Shown here piece after piece: positions 52,270 to 61,129 of a DNA stretch of 64,000 bases; position 1 is the stretch's first letter, and the number at the start of each line of letters is the position of its first letter. The translations under genes were made by a program, and so were the position numbers. The DNA is taken from NCBI RefSeq assembly GCF_000424625.1, contig NZ_AUKG01000003.1, positions 310,001 to 374,000 on the forward strand. The letters are read 5' to 3'. The DNA is from Conexibacter woesei Iso977N (GTDB taxonomy: Bacteria; Actinomycetota; Thermoleophilia; Solirubrobacterales; Solirubrobacteraceae). The notes under the pieces are model-generated. The model saw only the letters and a list, made by a program, of their open reading frames with translations. It made no database searches and was not told the origin of the DNA.

Positions 52270-53058
52270 CTAGCCCTGCGTCGTCGGGACGACGATGAGC
52301 TCTGCCACGTTCATGCGCGGCGGGGCTGCGACGGACCAGGCGATCGCGTCGGCGAGGTCGGTGGGTTGGAGGGCTTGGAGGCCGGCGAACTGCTCCAGCG
52401 AGGCGCGGCCGGCGGGGTGGACCATGTGGTCGCCGAGCTCGGTGGCGACGAGGCCGGGTTCGACGGTCTTGACGCGCACGCCGCGCGGGCCGAGCTCGAC
52501 GCGGAGGTTGCGGGTCAGGTGCGCGACCGCTGCCTTCGTCGCGCAGTAGACGGCGTAGTTGGGGAACTTCTCGTGCCCGCCGACGGACCCCACGTGGACG
52601 AGGTCGGCCGGGAGGCCCTCGGCGGCCGCCGCCAGAAGGTCGTCCGCGAAGGCGCGGCCCACCCGCAAGAGCCCGCGCACGTTGACGTCGAGCATCCGGT
52701 CCCACTCGTCGACGTCCTGGTCCTCGAACGGCCCGGCCAGCATCTGCCCGGCGTTCGCGACGACGAGGTCGACGCGGCCCAGCTGCGCCCGGATCTCCTC
52801 CGCGGCGCGCGCGACCGCCGCGGCATCCGACACATCCAAAGCGACCGGGATCACGCCGCCGTCGGCATCCAGCTCCCCGGCCAGCGCCTCCAGCCGGTCG
52901 GCGCGCCGGCCGACCAGCGCGACCGCCGCGCCGTCGGCGGCCAGGCGCGCCGCGGTCGCGGCGCCGATCCCCGACGTGGCGCCGGTCACGACCGCCACGC
53001 GGCCGCACAGCGGCTTGTTGTCGTTCTTGCTCACAGACTCGGTTGCGGGGGTGCTCAT
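52270..53058 (-). CDS. SDR-family oxidoreductase
   Basis: 262 residues, classical short-chain dehydrogenase. Cofactor motif TGATSGIG (near residue 25), VANAGQM, catalytic Ser in VHVGSVGG and the YxxxK motif as YCATK (near residue 163). An Arg-containing GRRADR after beta-2 suggests NADP. The start is ATG 53058, within 120 bp of the divergent XRE regulator, which probably controls it. Substrate unknown. Confidence 0.9.
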   Translation of the reverse strand: MSTPATESVSKNDNKPLCGRVAVVTGATSGIGAATAARLAADGAAVALVGRRADRLEALAGELDADGGVIPVALDVSDAAAVARAAEEIRAQLGRVDLVVANAGQMLAGPFEDQDVDEWDRMLDVNVRGLLRVGRAFADDLLAAAAEGLPADLVHVGSVGGHEKFPNYAVYCATKAAVAHLTRNLRVELGPRGVRVKTVEPGLVATELGDHMVHPAGRASLEQFAGLQALQPTDLADAIAWSVAAPPRMNVAELIVVPTTQG

Positions 53059-53177
53059 GACCACCATGTTGCGCGCCGCACCGCCCGCTAGCCAGAGCCC
53101 CCCGAACCCCGGGAGTCCCAACCCTGGTAGTGCCAGGGCCACTCAGCAACCGCCCCACGCGGGGTACCGTGGAACCC

Positions 53178-54083
53178 ATGGCAGGCTCCAGCGGCAGCGC
53201 CGACAACCCCATCGGCTCCTTCCTCCGGGCCCGGCGCGAGCAGGTCCGCCCAGAAGATGTAGGCCTACCGGACTACGGCCGCCGCCGCGTCCCCGGCCTG
53301 CGCCGCGAGGAGCTGGCGATGCTCGCCGGCGTCTCGGCCGACTACTACGTCCGCCTCGAGCAGGGCCGCGACCAGCACCCGTCCGAGCAGGTCGTCGACG
53401 CGCTCGCCCGCGCGCTCCAGCTCGACGACGACGCGGCCGCGCACCTCCACGAGCTGACGCGCCCCGCGCCGCGCAGCCGTCGCCGCAGGCCCGCGCGCGT
53501 CGAGCGCGTCCGCCCGGGCCTGGTCGCGATGATGGCCCAGTTCACCAACAACCCCGCCTTCATCCTGGGCCGCCGGATGGACGTCCTGGCGGCCAACGAG
53601 CTGTCGCTCGCCCTGAACCCGCGCTGCGCGCCGCCGACCAACCTGGTGCGGTCGCTCTTCCTCGAGGAGACCTACGCGCGCGAGCTGTACCCCGAATACG
53701 AGGACGTCGCGGTCGAGACCGTGGCGACGCTGCGCGCGTCGGTCGGCGCCGACCTCGACGACCCCGCGCTGACCGACCTGATCGGCGAGCTCTCGCTGAA
53801 GTCCGAGCGCTTCCGCAAGCTGTGGGCGCGCCACGACGTCAGGGACAAGACCGACGGGACCAAGTCCTACATGCACCCGCTCGTCGGCCCGCTGGAGCTG
53901 CACTACGAGACGTTCTCCATCAACGGCGCCGACGGCCAGATGCTCGCGGTGTACCACGCGGAGCCCGGGTCGCCGTCGGCCCAGGCCCTCGCGTTGTTGT
54001 CGTCGATGGCGGCTAGCCCGCCTTCAGACCCGCGGCCTCGACCTTCGGACCGAGCGTCTGCGCCAGCGCGACCAGACCGCTGA
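53178..54083 (+). CDS. XRE-family regulator with MmyB-like ligand domain
   Basis: 301 residues. The N-terminal helix-turn-helix (VPGLRREELAMLAGVSADYY, VRLEQGRDQHPSEQVVDALA; about 35-75) is followed by a MmyB-type sensor domain (NNPAFILGRRMDVLAANELS; HPLVGPLELHYETF). This family in actinobacteria usually controls an adjacent SDR gene, as here. ATG 53178. Its last 71 nt overlap the convergent NTF2-like gene; the final 25 residues (SPPSDPRPRPSDRA) are low-complexity and may be read-through extension. Confidence 0.9.
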   Translation: MAGSSGSADNPIGSFLRARREQVRPEDVGLPDYGRRRVPGLRREELAMLAGVSADYYVRLEQGRDQHPSEQVVDALARALQLDDDAAAHLHELTRPAPRSRRRRPARVERVRPGLVAMMAQFTNNPAFILGRRMDVLAANELSLALNPRCAPPTNLVRSLFLEETYARELYPEYEDVAVETVATLRASVGADLDDPALTDLIGELSLKSERFRKLWARHDVRDKTDGTKSYMHPLVGPLELHYETFSINGADGQMLAVYHAEPGSPSAQALALLSSMAASPPSDPRPRPSDRASAPARPDR

Positions 54084-54411
54084 GCGGCCGGATCATCACC
54101 GTGAAGTCGTCGATCAGCCCGTCGGCGCCGATCCGGACCAGGTCCATGCCCTCGAGCTCCCGGTCGCCCACGCGGGCCCGGAAGATCAGCGCGTGCACCG
54201 GCGCGTCGGCGTCGCCGGACAGCTGGTCGGTGTAGCGGAAGTCCTCGAACGTCTCGAAGACGATCCGCAGCAGCGCGCTCACCGTCTCCTTGCCGCTGTA
54301 GGGCTTGAAGACCGCCGGCGAGTGGAAGACGACGTCCGGCGAGAGCGCGCCGAGCGCCGCCTCGATGTCGGCGTTCTCGACGGCGGTGCGGAAGTTGATT
54401 GCAGCGCTCAT
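54013..54411 (-). CDS. NTF2-like / SnoaL-type protein
   Basis: A 132-residue cone-shaped single-domain protein (FRTAVENADIEAALGALSPD, VVFHSPAVFKPYSG, DGLIDDFTVMIRPLSGL). Family members range from polyketide cyclases to binding proteins, so no function is given. It is 4 nt after the acyl-CoA dehydrogenase gene's region and overlaps the XRE gene convergently. Confidence 0.82.
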   Translation of the reverse strand: MSAAINFRTAVENADIEAALGALSPDVVFHSPAVFKPYSGKETVSALLRIVFETFEDFRYTDQLSGDADAPVHALIFRARVGDRELEGMDLVRIGADGLIDDFTVMIRPLSGLVALAQTLGPKVEAAGLKAG

Positions 54412-54415
54412 GCGT

Positions 54416-56089
54416 TCAGTTCACCTGCGGCTGGTGGCGGTTGATGATGGTGTCGACGTCCGTGCCCGGCGGCAGCGTGCCGTAGTGCAGGCCGCCGCCG
54501 TCGCCGAGCCGGGTCGCCAGGAAGGCGTCGGACACGGCGGCGGGAGCATGTTGGAGGAGTTGGGACGCCTGCAGCGCGAGCGCCATGCGCTCGACGACCA
54601 GCCGCGCGCGGTGCTCCAGCTCGGCGGGCCGCGAGAACTCGGAGCGCACGGTCGCGACGTAGGCGTCGTAGCGCGTGTCGCTGCCGGTGGCGGTGTCCAG
54701 CTCGCTGAGGAAGACGTCCAGCGCCTCCGGCGTCCGGGCCAGCGCGCGCAGGACGTCCAAAGCCATCACGTTGCCCGAGCCCTCCCAGATCGAGCACAGC
54801 GGCGCCTCGCGGTACAGCCGCGGCAGCCCCGAGTTCTCGACGTAGCCGTTGCCGCCGAGGCACTCCAGCGCCTCGAACGCGTGGTTCGGGACGCGCTTGC
54901 ACACGTGGTACTTGGCCACCGCGGTCGCGAGGCGCTTGAAGTGGTCGGCGCGCTCGTCGCCGGCCATGGCCTCGTCGTAGGCGCGGCACAGCCGCAGCGA
55001 CACCGCGGTCGCGGCCTCGCTCTCGACCATCAGGTCGGCCAGGACGTTGCGCATCAGCGGCTGGTCGATCAGCGTCTTGCCGAACGCTGAGCGATGCATC
55101 GCATGCCACGTCGCGAGCGAGACCGCGGCGCGCATGCCGCCGGCGCTGCCCATCACGCAGTCCAGGCGGGTGTGGCCGACCATCTCGATGATCGTCGGGA
55201 CGCCGCGGCCCGGCTGGCCGAGCATCCGGCCCCAGGCGTTCTTGAACTCGATCTCCGACGACGCGTTGGACTTGTTCCCCAACTTGTCCTTCAGCCGCTG
55301 GAGCTGGAACCCGTAGTTCTTGGTCCCGTCAGGCAGGAAGCGCGGGACGACGAAGCACGACAGGCCCTCGTCGGTCTGGGCCAACACCAGGAAGACGTCG
55401 CTCATCGGCGCGCTGCAGAACCACTTGTGGCCGACGAGCAGGTACTCCTCGCCCTCGCCCGCGGCGCCGATCGGGGTGGCGTGGGTGGTGTTGGCGCGGA
55501 CGTCGGAGCCGCCCTGCTTCTCGGTCATCGCCATGCCGCAGATCGCGCCGGGCTTCTCGGTCGTCGGCTTCAGGGCGCCGTCATAGCCGGTGGCGGTCAG
55601 CCGCGGGATCCACTCCTCGGCCAGCGCCGGCGTCACCTCCAGTGCGGGCACCGCCGCGAAGGTCATGGTGATCGGGCAGCCGAAGCCGGCCTCGGCCTGG
55701 GTGCCGGACATGTAGAGCGCCGCGCGGGCGACGTGCGCGCCCGGCTGGTCGGTGTTCCACGGCAGCGCGTGCATCTCGTCGGCGACGCCGCGCGCCATCA
55801 GCTGGTGCCACGCGGGGTGGAAGGTGACCGAGTCCAGGCGGTTGCCGTAGCGGTCGTGGGTCTGCAGGACCGGCGGGTTCTCGTTGGCCTCGAAGCCCCA
55901 GCGCATCGGGTCGCCGGCCCAGAACGCGCCGACCTCGACCGCGCGCTCGTGCGCCCAGCCGCCGCCCTCACGTTGTAGGCCTTCGACGAGCGGCGTGTTG
56001 TCCAGGAACAGGTTGCGCCCGTCGAGCGGCGGGACCTGGTTGAGGACCTCGTGGGTGGTGAAGTCGTAGGGGTTGGTCGTCGTGCTCAT
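54416..56089 (-). CDS. AidB-like acyl-CoA dehydrogenase
   Basis: A 557-residue flavoprotein. GMAMTEKQGGSDVRANTT is the FAD/substrate segment, DVFLVLAQ and KLGNKSNASSEIEF follow, and ECLGGNGYVENSGLPRLYRE with CSIWEGSGNVMALDVLRAL is the C-terminal signature of AidB and related enzymes. AidB in E. coli responds to alkylation damage; the role here is unknown. ATG 56089 overlaps the TetR stop by 4 nt, so regulator and enzyme form one operon. Confidence 0.92.
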   Translation of the reverse strand: MSTTTNPYDFTTHEVLNQVPPLDGRNLFLDNTPLVEGLQREGGGWAHERAVEVGAFWAGDPMRWGFEANENPPVLQTHDRYGNRLDSVTFHPAWHQLMARGVADEMHALPWNTDQPGAHVARAALYMSGTQAEAGFGCPITMTFAAVPALEVTPALAEEWIPRLTATGYDGALKPTTEKPGAICGMAMTEKQGGSDVRANTTHATPIGAAGEGEEYLLVGHKWFCSAPMSDVFLVLAQTDEGLSCFVVPRFLPDGTKNYGFQLQRLKDKLGNKSNASSEIEFKNAWGRMLGQPGRGVPTIIEMVGHTRLDCVMGSAGGMRAAVSLATWHAMHRSAFGKTLIDQPLMRNVLADLMVESEAATAVSLRLCRAYDEAMAGDERADHFKRLATAVAKYHVCKRVPNHAFEALECLGGNGYVENSGLPRLYREAPLCSIWEGSGNVMALDVLRALARTPEALDVFLSELDTATGSDTRYDAYVATVRSEFSRPAELEHRARLVVERMALALQASQLLQHAPAAVSDAFLATRLGDGGGLHYGTLPPGTDVDTIINRHQPQVN

Positions 56090-56691
56090 GTGGTCGCTCG
56101 CAGGCAGAAGGTGGTCAGGTGGGCGATGAGCGCGTCCGCGTCGGCGGGCGCGTGGGTGGGGGAGAGCGGGCCGACGAGCGCCTCGCCGATCGCGCCGACG
56201 AGCGCGGTGGCGGTGAACCCGGCGTCCTGCTCGGGAAGTTGATGGTGTTGGATGCCGTCCTCGATGATCTGCTGGAAGACAGCGGCGTAGGCGCGCCGGA
56301 ACTGCAGGCGCTCGGCCTCGACGGCCGGGTCGACCGGCTCGGCGAGCAGCGCCCACGCCAGGCGCCGGCCCTGGAGGGCGCGCGCCGCGAACGTCGACAC
56401 GGCGCGCTCGATCCGCTCGGCGGCGGCGCTCTGCCCGGCGGTTCCGGCCGCCTCCGCGACCGCGTCGACCTCGCGTTGCGACGCGACCCGGAAGACCTCG
56501 GTGAACAGGTCGGCCTTCGACGGGAAGTGCCGGTAGACGGTCCCGGTCGCGACCCCGGCGCGCCGCGCCACCTCGGCGACCTGCGCCTCCCGGTAGCCGC
56601 CGCGGGCGACGAGCTCGCCGGCCGCGCGCACGATCTGCGCGCGCGTCTGCGCCCGCTTCGCCTCGGTGCGCTCTGTTGGCCGATACGCCAT
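56086..56691 (-). CDS. TetR-family regulator of the AidB-like gene
   Basis: 201 residues. Helix-turn-helix IVRAAGELVARGGYREAQVA then RRAGVATGTVYRHFPSKADL (about 20-62). The C-terminal ligand domain has RRLAWALLAEPVDPAVE, common in acyl-CoA-linked TetR proteins. The ATG at 56691 follows a palindrome (56702-56717) by 10 bp, suggesting autorepression of the two-gene operon. Confidence 0.9.
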   Translation of the reverse strand: MAYRPTERTEAKRAQTRAQIVRAAGELVARGGYREAQVAEVARRAGVATGTVYRHFPSKADLFTEVFRVASQREVDAVAEAAGTAGQSAAAERIERAVSTFAARALQGRRLAWALLAEPVDPAVEAERLQFRRAYAAVFQQIIEDGIQHHQLPEQDAGFTATALVGAIGEALVGPLSPTHAPADADALIAHLTTFCLRATT

Positions 56692-56701
56692 CCACGAAGA
56701 A

Positions 56702-56717
56702 GTGAACCACGATTCAC
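56702..56717. promoter_or_regulatory. TetR-type operator
   Basis: GTGAA-CCACGA-TTCAC, perfect 5-bp arms with a 6-bp spacer, 10 bp upstream of the TetR start codon on the minus strand. Confidence 0.6.
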
Positions 56718-56792
56718 GCCTTCGGGCAAACCGCTGGACGAGCAGCCAGCAATGCTTGCGAGGAATATCGCGGTGTGCTTTCCTGCGCGATC

Positions 56793-56972
56793 GTGAAGAA
56801 GCAGCAGGATCGGAGCCGGTGTCCGAAGTGCCGGGAGCGGGTCTCGCCGTTCGCGGCGGGGTGCGCGGTGTGCGGCACGGAGCTGGACTTCCGGCGCTGG
56901 GACGCGGGCCCGAGCATCGGGCAGCGCGCGGCGTCGTGGGTCCGGGCGTTGACGTCGGGCAAGCGCCTCTGA
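56793..56972 (+). CDS. Small zinc-ribbon protein
   Basis: A 59-residue protein with two CxxC knuckles (CPKC and CAVCG) spaced for one zinc ion, followed by an amphipathic helix (SIGQRAASWVRALTSGK). GTG 56793 is chosen; a GTG at 56775 would add six residues. It may bind nucleic acid or protein; no function is known. Confidence 0.6.
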   Translation: MKKQQDRSRCPKCRERVSPFAAGCAVCGTELDFRRWDAGPSIGQRAASWVRALTSGKRL

Positions 56973-57029
56973 GACGAGCAGCGGGCAAGCGCCGGAGCGC
57001 CTGCCCGCCGCCGCCTCTTCAGGCGCGCG

Positions 57030-59573
57030 CTACTTCGTGACGTAGTAGAGCGTGTGCGTCCGGTGCCCGGACGCGCTGATCGTCACCTTGATCAGCGTGT
57101 TCTTGGCCAGGAGCTTGCCCTGGACCGTCTTCGTCGTGACGAGGTTGACCGAGGTGCCCCTGGCCCTGACCGACGTCGCCCTCGCGCTGCCGCAGCCGAC
57201 GCCGTCGCAGGCGACCTTCACGGTCGACCCGGAGGCCAGGCCGCTCACCGACAGCCGCGTGAGCTTGGCCCGCGTGACCTTCCGGCCACCGGACCTGACC
57301 GTCACGTGCTTGACCGTGACCGCCAGCCTGCCCGGCGCGTCCGACGCGGGGCCGACCGGGCCGACCGGGCCGGTGGCGCCCGTCGGTCCGACAGGACCCG
57401 CCGGACCCGCGGGGCCGGCCGGACCCGCCGGACCGGTGTCGCCCTTCGGCCCCGTCGTGTCGGCAGCCGGGTAGTCGGACGCGACCGGGAAGTCCCGGAT
57501 CCGCGCCGTCGCGCCGTGGCCGGCGACGTCCGAGTAGGGCCACGCCGACGTCCCGCCCCACGGGCCGGTCGAGAACGGCACGCTCGCCGAGACCCCGTCC
57601 AGGTTCACGAGGTTGAACGCCCCGCCGACCGTGGCGCCCGTGGGCGTCGTACCCGCGGGCGTCGAGCCGAGGATCTCACCGGTGAACAACGCGTGGAGCC
57701 TGACGTCCGGCTTGACCGGCGTCGTGATCACGCTCGTGACGTTGCAGTAGCAGCCGTTCCCGAGCCGGCTCCAGGACTGGAAGCCGTGCAGCGAGAAGTG
57801 GTCGACGGCCGGCGCGATCGCCAGGGTCGGGTACCCGTCGAAGTTGTCGTTCATCTTCCACACGTGCGGCTGCTGGCCGATCTCGCCCGGGTTGTCGTAC
57901 GGGACGGTCAGCGGGCGCTCGTTCTGCAGGAACGTCACGTTGCCGTACTCGCCGTTCCAGGTGATCTGGGTCTTCTTGAAGTGCTCGAGCCAGATGCCCT
58001 GCCACGTGATGTGGTCGCCGTTGACGATCGCGCCGGTGTCGCTGCTCGACGCGGCCGTCCAGTTGGTGGTGGTGTAGCCGTCGCCCGAGTTGTTGTTGCT
58101 CTGGATCTGGCCCTGGTTGAGGATCGTGTAGTCCTGGTTGATCAGGTACAGGTTGGTCGAGCCGCTCTGCGAGCTGACGTCGTTGAGCGTCGTCGGGTCG
58201 TTCGAGGAGCCACCGCCGTGCGGTGTCTCACCGATCACGATCTGGTTGTCGGCGAACGGCACCTGGCCGACGTCGTTGGCGTCGAACGCGCGGCCGTCCG
58301 CGTTGAACTTGGAGAACACCGAGCCCGCCGCGGAGTCCTTGACCAGCAGCGTCGTCGTGTTGTCGGCGCGCAGGATCGGGTCGCCGAGGCCCATCACCAC
58401 CGTGTCGGGGTGGGTCACGGTCAGCGGCGCGTTCAACACGTAGGTGCCCGGACCCATGATGAGGTTCCTGCCCGCCGCCAGCGCCGCGTTCAGCGTCGTG
58501 GCGTCGTCGCTCGCCGCGGTGGCGAGGTAGAACGAGCTCAGCGGCAGCGACGCGCCCTGCGCCGCGGCCGTGCTCCAGTTGGGCCCGCGCACGTCGAACT
58601 GCGCGGCCGGGCTGAAGACCTGGAACGCGCTGCCGTCGTAGTAGACGAACGGCGCCTCGCGGATCACCGGCGCGCGCGTGACGTTGGTGATGTGCCCGGG
58701 CGCGGCGTAGGGCGAGATCGTGCCGGGGCCGAAGTCGTCGCTCGGCGCGCCGAGCGTGCCGTTGAACACCATGTCGGACCCGAAGCCGGTGTAGCCGCCG
58801 ATGTCGTCCTGCTGGAAGTAGATGTCGGAGTTGCCGCCGTTGCCTTCCAGGCTCGGGCGGTTCAACCCGTCGTTGTTGATGACCCTGCCGGTGACCACCG
58901 AGTTGGCGATCACGAAGCCGTTGGCGACGCCAAAGATGATGTTGATCTGCAGGCCCTGGGTGATCGGGTCGCACGGGTTCTGGCAGGCGCCCGCGGTCGG
59001 CGTGACCGTCGACACGTACAGGTTGCCGAGGATGTTGACCCGCCGCAGCGTCGCGGTCTGCGACGTGTACCAGAGCATCCCGCCCGCCGGGACGCCGGAC
59101 TGGATCGGGTTGATCGTCAGGTTCGACATCTGGCTCGGCCGGATCGCGAGGCTGCCGTTGTTGATGGACAACGCGCCGTTGATGACCACGTCGCACGGGC
59201 CGGACCCGAGGCCCGCGACGACCGTGCCGCTGGCGACCTGCGCCTGGATGACGTTGCTCGTGGTCGCCGTGGACGGCGTGACCGACGGGTCGCCGTAGGT
59301 GCCCGGCAGGAAGTAGAACTGCCGCCGGCCGCCGCCGGCGGGCGGGGCGGCGTTGAGCGCGGCGTTGATCGTGCTCACCGACATCGACGGGTCGAAGATC
59401 GTGACGTTCGCGCCGAACGGGTTGGCCGGCGGTGAGCCGACCGGCGTCGGTGCGGTCGTGCAGGGGTTTGTGGCGGCCGACGCCGTCGCGGCGCCTCCGC
59501 CCAGCAGCGCGAGCGCGACGCACGCGATGACGACCAGCGCGGGGCGCGCGGGCCAGGACCTCAGGGACAGCAT
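57030..59573 (-). CDS. Secreted right-handed beta-helix protein with collagen-like linker
   Basis: 847 residues. Signal peptide (LVVIACVALALLGGGAATAS); a long repetitive beta region (about 60-690) with pectate-lyase-like features (RQFYFLPGTYGDPS, NLIMGPGTYVLNAPLTVTHP); Gly-X-Y repeats at about 708-743 (GPKGDTGPAGPAGPAG); and a C-terminal beta domain ending HTLYYVTK. Probably binds or cuts an extracellular polysaccharide. AGGAG stands 8-10 nt before the ATG at 59573. The divergent LysR gene and a 25-bp palindrome point to induced expression. Confidence 0.85.
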   Translation of the reverse strand: MLSLRSWPARPALVVIACVALALLGGGAATASAATNPCTTAPTPVGSPPANPFGANVTIFDPSMSVSTINAALNAAPPAGGGRRQFYFLPGTYGDPSVTPSTATTSNVIQAQVASGTVVAGLGSGPCDVVINGALSINNGSLAIRPSQMSNLTINPIQSGVPAGGMLWYTSQTATLRRVNILGNLYVSTVTPTAGACQNPCDPITQGLQINIIFGVANGFVIANSVVTGRVINNDGLNRPSLEGNGGNSDIYFQQDDIGGYTGFGSDMVFNGTLGAPSDDFGPGTISPYAAPGHITNVTRAPVIREAPFVYYDGSAFQVFSPAAQFDVRGPNWSTAAAQGASLPLSSFYLATAASDDATTLNAALAAGRNLIMGPGTYVLNAPLTVTHPDTVVMGLGDPILRADNTTTLLVKDSAAGSVFSKFNADGRAFDANDVGQVPFADNQIVIGETPHGGGSSNDPTTLNDVSSQSGSTNLYLINQDYTILNQGQIQSNNNSGDGYTTTNWTAASSSDTGAIVNGDHITWQGIWLEHFKKTQITWNGEYGNVTFLQNERPLTVPYDNPGEIGQQPHVWKMNDNFDGYPTLAIAPAVDHFSLHGFQSWSRLGNGCYCNVTSVITTPVKPDVRLHALFTGEILGSTPAGTTPTGATVGGAFNLVNLDGVSASVPFSTGPWGGTSAWPYSDVAGHGATARIRDFPVASDYPAADTTGPKGDTGPAGPAGPAGPAGPVGPTGATGPVGPVGPASDAPGRLAVTVKHVTVRSGGRKVTRAKLTRLSVSGLASGSTVKVACDGVGCGSARATSVRARGTSVNLVTTKTVQGKLLAKNTLIKVTISASGHRTHTLYYVTK

Positions 59574-59598
59574 GGTTCGTCTCCTCCGAATTGAGACT

Positions 59599-59623
59599 GC
59601 ATACAACTCGCGCGACTGTATGC
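59599..59623. promoter_or_regulatory. LysR-type binding palindrome
   Basis: GCATACA at 59599-59605 and TGTATGC at 59617-59623 with an 11-bp spacer, fitting the T-N11-A core of LysR sites. It lies 26 bp from the beta-helix gene start and 48 bp from the LysR start. Confidence 0.72.
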
Positions 59624-59670
59624 TCATCCCGAAGACGTCGGCAAATCACAATTTCGACGCACGACCATCG

Positions 59671-60612
59671 ATGACATCTATGGCTCCGCCCGGGAACACG
59701 CTGCGCGGCATCGACCTCAACCTCCTGAAGGCGTTCGACGCGCTGATGCAGGAGCGCAACGTCACGCGCGCGAGCGAGCGCCTCGGCGTGACGCAGCCCT
59801 CGGCGAGCGCCGCGCTGGCGCGCCTGCGGCTCCTCTTCGGCGACGAGCTGCTCGTCAAGTCCGGGCGCGCGATGCGCCCGACGCCGTTCGCCGAGCGCCT
59901 GGCCGAGCGCGTCCACACGATCCTGTCCGAGGTCGAGGACATCGTCACCTCGCACGCAGTCTTCGACCCGCGCCAGGACCAGCAGACGTTCCGCGTGATG
60001 GTCACCGACTACACGGCGCTCGTCCTGATGGCGCCGGTGGTCCGGACGCTGGCCGACGAGGCGCCGGGCATCAACCTGGTGCTCGTGGCCCAGGGCATGG
60101 GCGACCACGCGGGTCGGCTGCAGTCGGGCGAGGTCGACCTCGCGGTCGTCCCGGACCGGCTCAGCCGCCACAGCGGGCTGCCGCGCGAGGTGCTGTTCGA
60201 GGACGAGTTCGTGCTCGCCGGCTGGCGCGGGAACCCGGCGGTCACCGACGCGATGACGGTCGCGGACGTCGCCGCGGCGCCCTACCTCAGCTTCAGCGTC
60301 GGCTCCGAGCCGTCGATGGTCGACGCGCTGTTGACCGAGCTCGGGCACGACACGCGGGCTGACGTGCTCGCGCAGAGCTTCGTCACCGGGCCGCTGCTGC
60401 TGCGCGGGACGCGGCTCGTCGCGTTCGTCCAGCGCCGGCTCGCCGGCCTGCTCGCCGAGGCGGCCGAGCTGCGCGTCGTCGCGCCGCCGTTCGCGATCCC
60501 GCCGCTGGTCGAGACGCTCACGTGGCACCCGCGGTCGACCAGCGACCCGGGCCACCGCTGGCTGCGCGGCCGGATCCTCGCGGCGGCCGCCGCGCTGCCG
60601 CCGCGGGGCTAG
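59671..60612 (+). CDS. LysR-family regulator (NodD/LinR-like branch)
   Basis: 313 residues. Winged helix LLKAFDALMQERNVTRASER and LGVTQPSASAALARLR (about 12-60), then the substrate-binding co-inducer domain with VMVTDYTALVLMAPVVR. The N-terminal wording (GIDLNLLKAFDALM) is that of the NodD/aromatic-catabolism subgroup. ATG 59671 or 59680 may start. It is divergent from the beta-helix protein gene, with the palindrome between them. Confidence 0.9.
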   Translation: MTSMAPPGNTLRGIDLNLLKAFDALMQERNVTRASERLGVTQPSASAALARLRLLFGDELLVKSGRAMRPTPFAERLAERVHTILSEVEDIVTSHAVFDPRQDQQTFRVMVTDYTALVLMAPVVRTLADEAPGINLVLVAQGMGDHAGRLQSGEVDLAVVPDRLSRHSGLPREVLFEDEFVLAGWRGNPAVTDAMTVADVAAAPYLSFSVGSEPSMVDALLTELGHDTRADVLAQSFVTGPLLLRGTRLVAFVQRRLAGLLAEAAELRVVAPPFAIPPLVETLTWHPRSTSDPGHRWLRGRILAAAAALPPRG

Positions 60613-61025
60613 CGGTTGGCGGCGCGCCGGCGCCGCAGGCCGGTGAGCGCCATGCCGACGAAGCCCGTGGACGTCGCGATGAACGACGCGCCCGCGAGCG
60701 AGCGGTAGACCGGGTGCCTGTCGGACTCCGGCATGAACGCGAGCGGCAGGAAGGCCATGGCGTTGGTCCAGGCGCCGACGCCGAGCGGGACCGACGCCCA
60801 CTTCGGCGCGTCCGGGACCGCGGTGCCGACCGCGACGGTCAGGCCGCCGAGCATCGCGAGGTCCAGGTGCCACTGGCGGATCCGGGCGCCGGACTTGATC
60901 CCGAGCCTGCGCGCGGCCTCCGGGTCCTGGCGGACGAGCGTGTACGGCCAGCCCGCCATCGCCCCCGCGGCGACCTCGAGCAGGCCGGAGACGACGAGCG
61001 CGGAGGGCACGGAGCGCGAAGACAT
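60609..61025 (-). CDS. Small integral membrane protein
   Basis: 138 residues with about four transmembrane helices (PSALVVSGLLEVAAGAMAG; LAMLGGLTVAVGTAV; AWTNAMAFLPLAFM; GASFIATSTGFVGMALTGL). No family is assigned. AGGA lies 8 nt before the ATG at 61025. It overlaps the convergent LysR stop by 4 nt. Confidence 0.7.
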   Translation of the reverse strand: MSSRSVPSALVVSGLLEVAAGAMAGWPYTLVRQDPEAARRLGIKSGARIRQWHLDLAMLGGLTVAVGTAVPDAPKWASVPLGVGAWTNAMAFLPLAFMPESDRHPVYRSLAGASFIATSTGFVGMALTGLRRRRAANR

Positions 61026-61063
61026 GCGGCGCATCCTGCCAGGCGCGGAGCGGCGGAGCCGCG

Positions 61064-61116
61064 GAGGTGAACGGCAGGCAGGCGTTCCATGCGAACACCG
61101 AACTGCCGTTCACCTC
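61064..61116. repeat. Extended nested inverted repeat
   Basis: Perfect 14-bp arms GAGGTGAACGGCAG (61064-61077) and CTGCCGTTCACCTC (61103-61116) enclose a 25-nt loop that itself contains GTTC-CATGC-GAAC. It sits between the NmrA-like stop and the small membrane protein start. No T tract follows. It could be a terminator, a two-dimer operator or an RNA structure. Confidence 0.75.
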
Positions 61117-61129
61117 TTCACGCGGTGGC

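Noticed and set aside
58228-61113. 961-codon minus-strand frame
   Set aside because: Shadow of the beta-helix gene and antisense of LysR. Composition is almost only Arg, Pro, Gly and Ala.
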